From the NCBI GenBank assembly GCA_963702705.1, contig CAVPDR010000004.1, forward strand, positions 1 through 54,463: a DNA stretch of 54,463 bases, in the 5' to 3' direction. Shown one piece after another: positions 42,332 through 49,707 of the stretch. Position 1 is the first letter of the stretch, and each line of letters opens with the position of its first letter. The DNA is from VRUE01 sp963702705. Its GTDB lineage: Bacteria; Actinomycetota; Thermoleophilia; Solirubrobacterales; 70-9. Position numbers and translations under genes: made by a program. The notes under the pieces are model-generated. The model ran no database searches, was not told where the DNA came from, and saw only the letters and a program-made list of their open reading frames with translations.

Positions 42332-44632
42332 TCAGGCAGCCCGGGCAGGCGATTGCCGCGCGGCGGCCGAAGCGGTGTCGAGAGCGCGGCGGTAACCGTC
42401 GGCGAGCTGCTCCATCGCGCGCTCCCAGGACCGTGACTGGACCGCGCGGACTGCGGAGGCGCCGAGGTGGCGGCGCAGCAGCGGCGAGGCAGCGAGCTGC
42501 AGGACCGTGCCGGCGATGTGATCGGCATCGGGCCGGCAGAGCATGCCGGTGTGGCGATTCTCGACCAGCGAGGCAGGCCCGCCCTCGGCGACGGCGACGA
42601 CCGGCAGGCCGCTGGCGCCCGCCTCGAGCACGACCTGGCCGTAGGTGTCGGTGGTCGAGCAGAAGAGGAAGACGTCGGCGCTGGCGTAGGCGCGCGCCAG
42701 CTCCTCGCCCTCGAGCCAGCCGAGGAAGGTCGCGCGCTCGCCGAGCCGCGCCCGCAGCTCCGCTTCCTCGGGGCCGCCGCCGGCAAGCAGCAGGTGCAGC
42801 CTCGGATCGGTCTCGTGCGCCCGCAGGAAGCTCTCGGCGAGCAGGTCGACCCCCTTCTCGCGGGTCAGCCGGCCGGCGTAGAGGACCTTGATCTCGCCCG
42901 GGTACTCGGCACGGGCGGCCTTGCCGGGGTCGAAGCGGGAGATATCGACGCCGCGCTCCCAGCGGCCGAGGCGAGCCGGATCGAGGTCGAGCGCGAGCAG
43001 CGAGCGGTCAGCCGCCGGGCTCGGCGAGAGCACCAGTGAGGGCGCCCGGTAGAAGGCGCCGAGGGCCATCCGCGCCATCGACTCGATGCCACCGTCGCCG
43101 CTGCGCAGGCCGGCGTAGGAGCCGAGCTCGGTGTGGTAGCTGGCGATCAGCGGCGTGCCGGCGATCCGGTTGAGCAGGGTCGCAGCGACGCCGGCCGGGC
43201 CGGGCGCGGTGACGTGAACGGCGTCGTAGCGGCCCTCGGCGAGGGTCTCGACCAGGTCGGGCAGGCCGGGCACGCCAAGGCTCATCCCGGCGTAGAAGGG
43301 GACCTCGAGCTCGGCCGCGGCGGGCAGCCGCCGGTCGACCCCGGCGTCGGTGCCGACCACCTCGATCTCGAAGCCGGGCACGCCGAGCTCGCGGATCTTC
43401 TCGATCGTCGCGGTGACGCCATGCATCGAGCCGATCCCGTCGGCGATCAGCGCGATCCGCGGCCGCTCACCAGGCCGCGCCGCGAGCTTCGCCTTCTCGG
43501 CGCCGAGGAAGGCTGTGGCGGGCGCGTAGGGAACGGCCGGAAGCAGGGCGTCGAAGAGGCCGGCGGCGGCTGCACCGACGTCGCCGCGGGCGGCCGCCGC
43601 AGAGCCCTCCGCGACCGCGCCGCGCAGGCGCCGCTCGTGGGTGCGGCGGGCGCGGCGGTAGAGGTCGGCGTGCGAGAAGTCCTCCGACTGCAGGTAGGCG
43701 AGCAGGTCGCGCCCGCGCAGGTCGAGGTCGATCGAATGCAGCCAAGCGTCAAGCAGCGCCCGGGCGTCGCCGGGCCCGATGTCGGCGGCGACCTTGCCCT
43801 CGCGGGCAGCGCCCTCGCTGATCGCCCGCTGGGCGATCTTCAGCACCGCCGAGGGATCGACCGTTCCGGTGCGCCTTTTGTGGTCTATAACCGCAAAAGG
43901 CGCACCGGAAGCGGGAAGGGTGAGGGCGCGGGTGGCGAGGGCCATCGCCGCGTGCGCCCACTTGGCGGCGCTGCCCTGCTCGCCGCCGGCCTCGACCTCG
44001 CCGTCGAGGAGGCGTCGCAGAAACTCTTCCGGCGTGGCGGCCGCGGGCGCCTCGGTGAAGGTGCGGCCGATGTCCACGCCGGCGTGATCGTCGGAGCCGC
44101 CGATGCCGGTGCCGCCGTGGGTCTCGGTGTAGACGGCGGCGGGCATGTTCAGCTCGGCGGCCCGCGACCCGTTGCGCACCTCCCAGACCGGGAAGAGCTC
44201 GGCGAGCAGCCGCCGGTGCCGGGGCAGCAGCGGCGCGTCGACGTTGTAGAACGGGTGCGCCAGCGCGCAGGCGATCTCGTTGTCCTCAAGGTATGCGGCG
44301 CAGGCCTCGACATCGCCGGCGTGTGCCTGCAGCCACTCGTGGTCTCCGGGGGTGATCCCGTAACAGAGGACGTGAACCGCCTGGGGCTCGCCGGCGAAGC
44401 GAGCGGTCAGCTCCTCGGAGACGAAGCAGTCGGGACGGTCGGCCAACTCAAGGCAACCGTCGATCGTGTCGTGGTCGGTGATCGTGACGAAGTCCATCCC
44501 CCGTCGCTTGGCCAGCTCGTAGACCTCCTCCGGCGGCGTCGCGCACTCGGGCAACCCCAGTGAGCGCTGAACCCCGAGCCGCGACAACTGCGAAGCGGTG
44601 GAGTGGCAATGCATATCTACACGGGAAGTCAT
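42332..44632 (-). CDS. PHP phosphoesterase domain fused to GT4 glycosyltransferase
   Basis: A 766-residue fusion. Residues 1-235 are a PHP domain: VDMHCHSTAS, ITDHDTIDG, CALAHPF and GGSDDHAG carry the metal ligands. Residues 400-750 are a GT-B glycosyltransferase of family 4: GIGSMHGVTATIEKIRELG, VLYAGRLTREKGVDLLAESF, and the nucleotide-sugar site FLFCSTTDTYGQVVLEAGASGLPVVA. It probably adds a sugar to a lipid or polysaccharide, with the PHP part removing a phosphate. The linker holds an in-frame palindrome (43864-43910). ATG 44632 has GGGAG upstream. It precedes ppk by 19 nt on the same strand. Confidence 0.9.
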   Translation of the reverse strand: MTSRVDMHCHSTASQLSRLGVQRSLGLPECATPPEEVYELAKRRGMDFVTITDHDTIDGCLELADRPDCFVSEELTARFAGEPQAVHVLCYGITPGDHEWLQAHAGDVEACAAYLEDNEIACALAHPFYNVDAPLLPRHRRLLAELFPVWEVRNGSRAAELNMPAAVYTETHGGTGIGGSDDHAGVDIGRTFTEAPAAATPEEFLRRLLDGEVEAGGEQGSAAKWAHAAMALATRALTLPASGAPFAVIDHKRRTGTVDPSAVLKIAQRAISEGAAREGKVAADIGPGDARALLDAWLHSIDLDLRGRDLLAYLQSEDFSHADLYRRARRTHERRLRGAVAEGSAAAARGDVGAAAAGLFDALLPAVPYAPATAFLGAEKAKLAARPGERPRIALIADGIGSMHGVTATIEKIRELGVPGFEIEVVGTDAGVDRRLPAAAELEVPFYAGMSLGVPGLPDLVETLAEGRYDAVHVTAPGPAGVAATLLNRIAGTPLIASYHTELGSYAGLRSGDGGIESMARMALGAFYRAPSLVLSPSPAADRSLLALDLDPARLGRWERGVDISRFDPGKAARAEYPGEIKVLYAGRLTREKGVDLLAESFLRAHETDPRLHLLLAGGGPEEAELRARLGERATFLGWLEGEELARAYASADVFLFCSTTDTYGQVVLEAGASGLPVVAVAEGGPASLVENRHTGMLCRPDADHIAGTVLQLAASPLLRRHLGASAVRAVQSRSWERAMEQLADGYRRALDTASAAARQSPARAA
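43864..43910. repeat. In-frame 21-bp palindrome (IR5) inside the PHP-glycosyltransferase gene
   Basis: Bases 43864-43884 pair with 43890-43910 over 21 bp (one G-T pair) around loop CTATA. Pairing continues outside as CCG/CGG with one bulged G. On the coding strand it encodes about 16 residues including GAPFAVIDHKRRTG, between the PHP and glycosyltransferase domains. Confidence 0.85.
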
Positions 44633-44639
44633 CGGCGTC

Positions 44640-44689
44640 TCCCTGCTCTAGTCGTTTCTGTCACCTCCAGAGTTCGTCATGAGCAGGGA
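44640..44689. promoter_or_regulatory. Inverted repeat in the leader of the PHP-glycosyltransferase gene
   Basis: TCCCTGCTC (44640-44648) and GAGCAGGGA (44681-44689) are a perfect 9-bp inverted repeat with a 32-nt spacer. The first arm covers the ribosome binding site of the gene starting at 44632, so pairing could hide it. The rest of 44690-44766 shows no gene. Confidence 0.45.
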
Positions 44690-44766
44690 AAACTTGTGAA
44701 CGATCGGGCAACTCGCCGTGAAGATCCCGTGACCGGAAAGGGCGACTCATGCAGGCGCCGCGGGCG

Positions 44767-45042
44767 CTACTTTTTGCGCTTGCTTGGCACCGAGAGCCTG
44801 AACTGTCCGGTCTGAACCGCCGGCTCCCAACTAATGCCCTCCAGCAAGTCAGTGGGGGGCACATCGAGAGCGCCCGCAAGCTTGACGAAAGTGTCCAGGC
44901 GCGGAAGTTGTTTGCCACGCAGGAGTTCGCCAATTTGGGTGCGATGAATTTCCGCACGACTCGCGAGTGCTTCCTGAGAAAGGCCGGATTGCTGGCGGTA
45001 GTAGGCCAAGTTCTCGGCAAAACGTTTGGCTACATCAGGCAC
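44767..45042 (-). CDS. XRE-family helix-turn-helix regulator
   Basis: A 91-residue protein. FAENLAYYRQQSGLSQEALASRAEIHRTQIGELLRGKQLPRLDTFVKLAGALDV is a complete HTH_3 domain; the tail is short and basic. No partner domain or toxin is attached. GTG at 45042 is preceded by TAAGAC (minus, 45053-45058) and TTGTTT (45075-45080), 16 nt apart, putting transcription start near the GTG. It probably regulates itself and the divergent promoter at 45133. It lies in the least GC-rich part of the window. Confidence 0.9.
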   Translation of the reverse strand: MPDVAKRFAENLAYYRQQSGLSQEALASRAEIHRTQIGELLRGKQLPRLDTFVKLAGALDVPPTDLLEGISWEPAVQTGQFRLSVPSKRKK

Positions 45043-45132
45043 GGGCCTTTAAGTCTTATTCCCGCCCGGTATTTAAACAACAGCTAAAACCCTCCCTGTT
45101 TTTCCCATCACCTTTTTATCCAGATGCATTCC

Positions 45133-45173
45133 TTGACAAGGTCTAGCACGTACCAGAGAATCCATTTGGTACG
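45133..45173 (+). promoter_or_regulatory. Strong promoter with operator palindrome
   Basis: TTGACA (45133-45138), a 17-nt spacer and GAGAAT (45156-45161) make a well-spaced promoter on the plus strand. CGTACCA (45149-45155) and TGGTACG (45167-45173) form an inverted repeat straddling the -10 box, a natural repressor site for the divergent XRE protein. Transcription would start near 45168. Confidence 0.6.
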
Positions 45174-45394
45174 GACTGGCCGGCCGAGTCAGGCCTGGGA
45201 AGCCGAAATGGTCGCCAGTCACAGCAGGGATGCAGAGCTAAGGGGAGGGAACACCGGGCGGTCGATATCGCCCTTTTATGGACCGAAGAGGTAAGTCGGA
45301 TGCCAGTGTTTTCGCACCCACTCATCCAGCAAATCCAGTCTCGGTCAATTCATCAATCCAGTCCAAGCGAGCAATAGACAGGAGCAACAAAACC
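45168..45394 (+). promoter_or_regulatory. Leader region with internal terminator, possible attenuator or small RNA
   Basis: From the predicted start near 45168 to the next gene at 45395 there are 227 nt without a credible ORF. GGGCGGT-CGAT-ATCGCCC followed by TTTT (45256-45277) is an intrinsic-terminator-like hairpin. Either a 110-nt RNA ends here, or the hairpin attenuates the downstream gene. The part 45217-45250 is purine-rich and unassigned. Confidence 0.4.
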
Positions 45395-45694
45395 ATGCGA
45401 AAGCAACGAACAAGGTTGATATGCGTGGCCCTACTGGCCGCGAGCCTGGCAGCCCTCGGGCTTGCCGGTACCGCACTGGGCCGCGTCGGAAAAGCAAGGC
45501 TGTTCAGCTTCATCAAGAGCGTCAGCGCAGAGAACAGTGCTCCGGATCAATTAATTCACACCAGCGGAATTCCCGAAAACCGAAAAGTTGTTCCCGCTCA
45601 GTCGATTCCCCCAGAAGTTGCAGGTACCCGCAGTGAAAACAGTCGAGGCAACAAATTTTGTGAACAGATCCAGCTAACAGATTGCCTTACTTAA
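45395..45694 (+). CDS. Small exported protein of unknown function
   Basis: A 99-residue protein. MRKQRTRLICVALLAASLAALGLAGTALG is a signal peptide. The mature part is about 70 residues, polar, and ends with FCEQIQLTDCLT, where two Cys could form a small disulfide loop. No family recognised. AGGAG (45380-45384) is 10 nt before the ATG. Base composition is lower in GC than the chromosome around it. Confidence 0.6.
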   Translation: MRKQRTRLICVALLAASLAALGLAGTALGRVGKARLFSFIKSVSAENSAPDQLIHTSGIPENRKVVPAQSIPPEVAGTRSENSRGNKFCEQIQLTDCLT

Positions 45695-45785
45695 GGCATA
45701 GCAGGCAGCGCCCCGAGCATCTGCAGTGACGTTCGAGTAGTAACGGGCCCCCCTCCTGCTGTCGCCCAAAGCGAGGCGATAGCCA

Positions 45786-45808
45786 GGCGCATTTGCGCCA
45801 GGAGGGCC
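45786..45808 (+). promoter_or_regulatory. Hairpin next to the ribosome binding site
   Basis: GGCGC-ATTT-GCGCC (about 45786-45799) ends at the AGGAGG (45800-45805) that serves the GTG at 45809. The hairpin could affect ribosome access. Confidence 0.4.
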
Positions 45809-46192
45809 GTGAGCGACCCAAATCCCCCTAAAGATCAGCAGTACCCAGACCTGGGAAACCGTGCCAGTCGAGAACAGGCGGCTGACCTCTCGATGCTTGA
45901 CGATGAGGAAATCGCCAGGGAGGGGAAACGCGAGGCCGTGCGCCGAACTCGCATCGAGAACAGAGTTACGAAAGACACGGCTGAGCAGAATAAGTCGAAA
46001 CGGTCGGTCGATAGGCGGGAACGGATCGTCCTCCTGGGTCTACTGATCTTCGTGGTGCTCTTGATCGCGGCGGTCGTGGTCATTGGCCTGGGTGAGAAGA
46101 AGAATGAACTCACGCGGCCAGAAGTGGTTGCGCTGGCCAGTGCCTGCTGGGCCGTCCTTTACCGATTGCGCTCACTAGACAAACGTGGATAG
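45809..46192 (+). CDS. Small membrane protein of unknown function
   Basis: A 127-residue protein. The first 70 residues are charged and probably cytoplasmic (EEIAREGKREAVRRTRIENR). ERIVLLGLLIFVVLLIAAVVVIGLG is a membrane helix and VVALASACWAVLYRLR a second, weaker one. No family recognised. GTG start with AGGAGG 3 nt ahead, rather close. It converges with the CHAD genes, stopping 10 nt from the second one. Confidence 0.65.
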   Translation: MSDPNPPKDQQYPDLGNRASREQAADLSMLDDEEIAREGKREAVRRTRIENRVTKDTAEQNKSKRSVDRRERIVLLGLLIFVVLLIAAVVVIGLGEKKNELTRPEVVALASACWAVLYRLRSLDKRG

Positions 46193-46202
46193 AACAGGGA
46201 GC

Positions 46203-46628
46203 TCAACGAGATAGGCGCAGCGCCAGCTCCGCCCAGGTGCCTTTGCTCGTCTCGGCTTGCCAGAGCCCGACGAACTCGGCGAAGAGACGGCTGCGACGCT
46301 CGCGCAGCAGGGCTGCGGCCGAGCCGATCTGCTCGACCTTGGGCAGCATCAGGTCGCAGTCATGAAGGTCGCCGAGCACCGATTGCAGTTGCTTGACGGC
46401 GTCTCGGGCTAGTTTGGCCTCCGCGCCGATGCAGGGCCCGAAGATCTCCAAGACGTAGCGCAGCCGCTTGGCCGCGATCCGCATGTTGTGCTGGGCCGCG
46501 CTCGCCTCGGCGGCGAGGGCGTCATCGGCGAAGCCGCGCAGCTCGTCGAGCCGGGTGCGAACGATGCGAGCGGCGTTGGGGCGCAGCGCTCCTCCGGGAT
46601 CGAGATCGGCCACGGCCCGGGCTTTCAC
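46203..46628 (-). CDS. CHAD-domain protein (second of pair)
   Basis: A 141-residue helical protein. AAQHNMRIAAKRLRYVLEIFGPCIG and QLQSVLGDLHDCDLML are the CHAD signatures, with conserved His and basic residues that bind polyphosphate in characterised members. It has one half of a normal CHAD domain. The start overlaps the stop of the first CHAD gene (ATGA), so the pair may fold together as one two-part domain. Confidence 0.88.
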   Translation of the reverse strand: MKARAVADLDPGGALRPNAARIVRTRLDELRGFADDALAAEASAAQHNMRIAAKRLRYVLEIFGPCIGAEAKLARDAVKQLQSVLGDLHDCDLMLPKVEQIGSAAALLRERRSRLFAEFVGLWQAETSKGTWAELALRLSR

Positions 46629-47098
46629 TTCTTAGCCGCCTTGGCGAGCTTGGTCAGGCGCCGGCGCAGCTTCTTCAGCCGCTTCGCGGTGACGTAGGGG
46701 GCGAGGTCGTCGTTGGCCTGGCGCTGGCGCGCCCGCAGGCCCTCGATCAGCGCGTCGAGTGGCTGCCGGTCAGCCTCGGCGACCTCGCTGGCGAGGCCTT
46801 CCAGAAGCTCGATCTCGACGTCGGCGTCGCGCCTCTCGCCGAGCGCGTCGGCGAGGGCCTTCACCTTCTTCAGCGCCTTGCGGTGACGCTTGCGCGGGAA
46901 GCAGTCCCCGAAGACCTCCAGCGCCGCCCGCAGGCGCCGCGTCGCCACCCGCATATCGTGGACCCGCTCGACCCGGTCGAGATCGAGCACGCCGTCGGCC
47001 TGCTTGAAGACCTCCTTGGCACGGACCTTGACCACGCGCCCGGCAGCGACCCCGAACGACGCCTCGCAGTCGAGCTCGACCTTGCGCGCGCTTGCCAC
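46625..47098 (-). CDS. CHAD-domain protein (first of pair)
   Basis: A 157-residue helical protein with VERVHDMRVATRRLRAALEVFGDCF and ALADALGERRDADVEIELLE, the N-terminal CHAD half, and a very basic end (TAKRLKKLRRRLTKLAKAAKK) suited to a polyanion. GTG at 47098 has AGGCTA (minus TAGCCT, 47105-47110) 6 nt ahead. It follows ppx by 30 nt, which ties polyphosphate binding to polyphosphate breakdown. Confidence 0.9.
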   Translation of the reverse strand: MASARKVELDCEASFGVAAGRVVKVRAKEVFKQADGVLDLDRVERVHDMRVATRRLRAALEVFGDCFPRKRHRKALKKVKALADALGERRDADVEIELLEGLASEVAEADRQPLDALIEGLRARQRQANDDLAPYVTAKRLKKLRRRLTKLAKAAKK

Positions 47099-47128
47099 AG
47101 GTTGAGGCTAGTGCAGAGGGTCGCCCGC

Positions 47129-48034
47129 CTAAGCGGCGAGGCGAACGCGGGAGCCGTTGAGGCTGCCGTTGAGCATGTCGAGGACAACACCCTCGCGCAG
47201 GCCGCCCTTGCCGATCTGCAGCGGCTGGCCGAGCAACTCGGAGACCTTCTCCAGCAGCAGCACCCCGGTGGCGAGGATGCGGACCCGTTCGGGGTCGAGC
47301 TCGAAGCGCCGCGCGACCTCAGCCGCCGGATCGCCGCAGAGGACGCGGACGCCGCGCTCCAGGGTCTCGTATTCGAGCACGGCGCCGACCAGGCGCCGCA
47401 GCGAGGTGGCGCTGCCGCCGACGGCGACCGCCTGGGCGGGATGCTCGATCTCGACCCCGGCGAAGATGTCGTCGATGCGGTCGCGGACCTTGCGGATCTC
47501 GGCCGCCGAGGGCGGGTCCGAGGAGATCAGCTCGTCGGCCAGGACCCCGGAGCCGACCCGCCAGGAGAGAACCTTCGAGGCGCCGCCGGGGACGGTGCCG
47601 AGGATCACCTCAGTCGAACCGCCGCCGACGTCGACGACGCCGACCTTGCCGGCCACCGGGTGCCCAAGCGTCTTGGTCGCGCCGATGAAGGAGAGCCTGC
47701 CCTCCTCCTCGTCGCTGAGCACCTCGACCGTGACGCCGGCCGCCTCTCCGATCGCTTCGGCGACGGCCTCGCTGTTGGAGGCCTCGCGCACGGCCGCCGT
47801 GGCCACCGCACGGATCTCCTCCGCGCCGAGCTCTTTGGCCAGTCGCACCTGGGTGGCGACGACCTCGCAGACTTCCTCGATCTTCCCGGCGACGATCGCG
47901 CCGTCGGAGTCGAGCGCCTTGTTGATCCGCGTATAGGCCCGCTGCTCCATCACCTTCTTCAGCTGACCATCCACAGGCTCCGCCACGAGCACGCGCGTCG
48001 TATTGGAGCCGATATCTATGGCAGCGCAGAGCAT
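47129..48034 (-). CDS. ppx: Exopolyphosphatase (Ppx/GppA family)
   Basis: A 301-residue ASKHA-fold phosphatase: AAIDIGSNTTRVLVAE (phosphate loop 1), AVATAAVREASN, SDEEEGRLSFIGA (catalytic Glu) and GVVDVGGGSTEVILG (phosphate loop 2). It corresponds to the short actinobacterial Ppx form, removing terminal phosphate from polyphosphate or pppGpp. It sits between phoU and the CHAD genes on the same strand. Confidence 0.94.
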   Translation of the reverse strand: MLCAAIDIGSNTTRVLVAEPVDGQLKKVMEQRAYTRINKALDSDGAIVAGKIEEVCEVVATQVRLAKELGAEEIRAVATAAVREASNSEAVAEAIGEAAGVTVEVLSDEEEGRLSFIGATKTLGHPVAGKVGVVDVGGGSTEVILGTVPGGASKVLSWRVGSGVLADELISSDPPSAAEIRKVRDRIDDIFAGVEIEHPAQAVAVGGSATSLRRLVGAVLEYETLERGVRVLCGDPAAEVARRFELDPERVRILATGVLLLEKVSELLGQPLQIGKGGLREGVVLDMLNGSLNGSRVRLAA

Positions 48035-48062
48035 CCCGGGCTTCTCTCAGCATGTTCCCAAA

Positions 48063-48093
48063 CGCGGCGGATCTCAACCGTTTGCTCGCCGCG
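48063..48093. terminator. GC hairpin just behind phoU
   Basis: CGCGGCG (48063-48069) and CGCCGCG (48087-48093) pair over 7 bp with a 17-nt loop, ending directly at the phoU stop codon. No T tract. Confidence 0.4.
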
Positions 48094-48780
48094 CTACCCG
48101 CTGGGATGCGAGGCATCCTCGAACTCCCGAAAGAGCCCGGTAACCACGAAGGCGACCTGCTCGCCGATATCCACGGCGTTGTCGGCGATCCGCTCGATCG
48201 CACGTGCGGCCAGCAGCATCGTCATCGCCCATTCGCGCCGGTCGGCGTCGTCGCCGATCTCCAATGCGAGGCGGAAGCATTCGCGGTTGAGGTTGTCGAC
48301 GACGTCGTCCTGGCGCACCAGGTCCTGGGCGAGTTCGACGTCGCGATCGCCGAAGGCGCGCTTGGCCTGACTGATCAACATCTTCGTCTGGCCGCCCATC
48401 GAGAGGATCAGCTTCACCATCTCCCGGTCGGCCGGCGGCTCGTTGCCGGAGAGCGGGATCATCTTGCAGATGTTCACGCACTGATCGCCCATCCGCTCGA
48501 CGCTCTTCAGTACGTGCAACAGGGCTGAGATCAGGCGCAGGTCGGTTGCCACCGGGGACTGCGTCGCCAGCAGCGTGATCAGGCTCTGATGCACCTCCAG
48601 GTAGCGGCCGTCGATGCGATCGTCGTCGACGACGACCAGCTGCGCCAACTCGACGTCCTGGTGCTCGATCGCCTCCAGGGTCCGTTCCAGCGCCGTGCTG
48701 ACGAGGTTGAGCCCGTCGAGGGCGCTTCCCTCGAGGCGGTCAAGCTCCTCCTGGTACTGGGTGCGCGTTTCGGTCGCCAT
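48094..48780 (-). CDS. phoU: Phosphate signalling regulator PhoU
   Basis: A 228-residue protein with two PhoU three-helix units: LVVVDDDRIDGRYLEVHQSLITLLATQSP...SVERMGDQCVNI and DDVVDNLNRECF...ARAIERIADNAVDIGEQV, each with the E-R-(M/I)-(G/A)-D metal motif. PhoU couples the Pst transporter to control of the Pho regulon. ATG at 48780 shares a base with the pstB stop (TGATG). Confidence 0.96.
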   Translation of the reverse strand: MATETRTQYQEELDRLEGSALDGLNLVSTALERTLEAIEHQDVELAQLVVVDDDRIDGRYLEVHQSLITLLATQSPVATDLRLISALLHVLKSVERMGDQCVNICKMIPLSGNEPPADREMVKLILSMGGQTKMLISQAKRAFGDRDVELAQDLVRQDDVVDNLNRECFRLALEIGDDADRREWAMTMLLAARAIERIADNAVDIGEQVAFVVTGLFREFEDASHPSG

Positions 48781-49670
48781 CAACCGAACTTCCCGGTCAC
48801 GTACTGCTCGGTGCGATCGTCGTCGGGGTTGGTGAAGACCTTGTCCGTGGCACCCACCTCAACCAGCTCGCCGTTCAGCATGAAGACGGTGGTGTCGGCG
48901 ACGCGCGCCGCCTGCTGCATGTTGTGGGTGACGATCACGATCGTCACCCGCTGCTTCAGCTCGCCGATCAGCTCCTCGATCTTCAGCGTCGCCACCGGGT
49001 CCAGGGCCGAACAGGGCTCATCCATCAGCAGCACCTCGGGCTCGACCGCGAGGGCGCGGGCGATGCAGAGGCGCTGCTGCTGGCCGCCGGAGAGGCCGGC
49101 GCCGGGGCCCTTGAGCCGGTCCTTGACCTCGTCCCAGAGGCCCGCACCGACCAGCGCTTCGCGGCCGCGGTCCTCGATCTCGCCGCGCGGCGCGCCGGTC
49201 AGCCGCAGTCCCGCGGTGACGTTGTCGATCACCGACATCGTCGGGAACGGGTTCGGCTTCTGGAAGACCATGCCGACGGCGCGGCGCACGGCGACGACGT
49301 CGATCGCGCTGTCGTAGAGGTCGAGCTCGTCGAGCAGCACCTCGCCGACGGCGCGGGCGCCGGGGATCTCCTCGTGCATGCGGTTGATGCAGCGCACCAT
49401 CGTCGACTTGCCGCAGCCCGAGGGGCCGATGATCGCGGTGACGCGGTCGGCGCTGAAGTCGAGGCTGACCCCGCGCACCGCGTGGGTGGCGCCGTAGTAA
49501 GCGTTGAGATCCTTGAGCTTGACGTTGCCGAGAGCGCGCTTCGCCCCCCCCACCCGCTGTGCGCCGGCGTCGGGGATCGAGATCGCCGGCCCGCTCTGCG
49601 GCGCGCGTGCCTGCGACTCTGGATTGGGCTCGGTCATCGTGGTGGTCTCAATCGACTCTCTGCTGTCCAT
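48780..49670 (-). CDS. pstB: Phosphate ABC transporter ATPase
   Basis: A 296-residue ATPase: IIGPSGCGKSTMVRCINRMHE (Walker A with the PstB-type CINRM), VFQKPNPFPTMSVIDNV, LSGGQQQRLCIARALAVEPEVLLMDEP and H-loop THNMQQA. The first 40 residues are an unstructured extension. A second ATG at codon 12 is possible. GAGGAG lies upstream. Powers phosphate import through PstCA. Confidence 0.96.
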   Translation of the reverse strand: MDSRESIETTTMTEPNPESQARAPQSGPAISIPDAGAQRVGGAKRALGNVKLKDLNAYYGATHAVRGVSLDFSADRVTAIIGPSGCGKSTMVRCINRMHEEIPGARAVGEVLLDELDLYDSAIDVVAVRRAVGMVFQKPNPFPTMSVIDNVTAGLRLTGAPRGEIEDRGREALVGAGLWDEVKDRLKGPGAGLSGGQQQRLCIARALAVEPEVLLMDEPCSALDPVATLKIEELIGELKQRVTIVIVTHNMQQAARVADTTVFMLNGELVEVGATDKVFTNPDDDRTEQYVTGKFG

Positions 49671-49707
49671 CCTAGGACTCCTCGGGTGGCGGGCGGACGC
49701 GCGGGGG

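Noticed and set aside
39733..42891. A 1052-codon open frame on the plus strand, antisense to ppk and the PHP-glycosyltransferase
   Set aside because: It has the Val/Asp/Arg/Gly-rich low-complexity look of an antisense frame in GC-rich DNA, and the opposite strand holds conserved enzymes with intact motifs.
45217..45250. Cyclic-di-GMP-I riboswitch
   Set aside because: GGGATGCAGAGCTAAGGGG resembles one strand of the core, but the GCAAACC part and the GAAA-capped stem at the proper distance are missing.
45256..45277. Terminator for the XRE gene
   Set aside because: The T tract is on the plus strand, whereas the XRE gene is transcribed on minus and starts to the left of this site.
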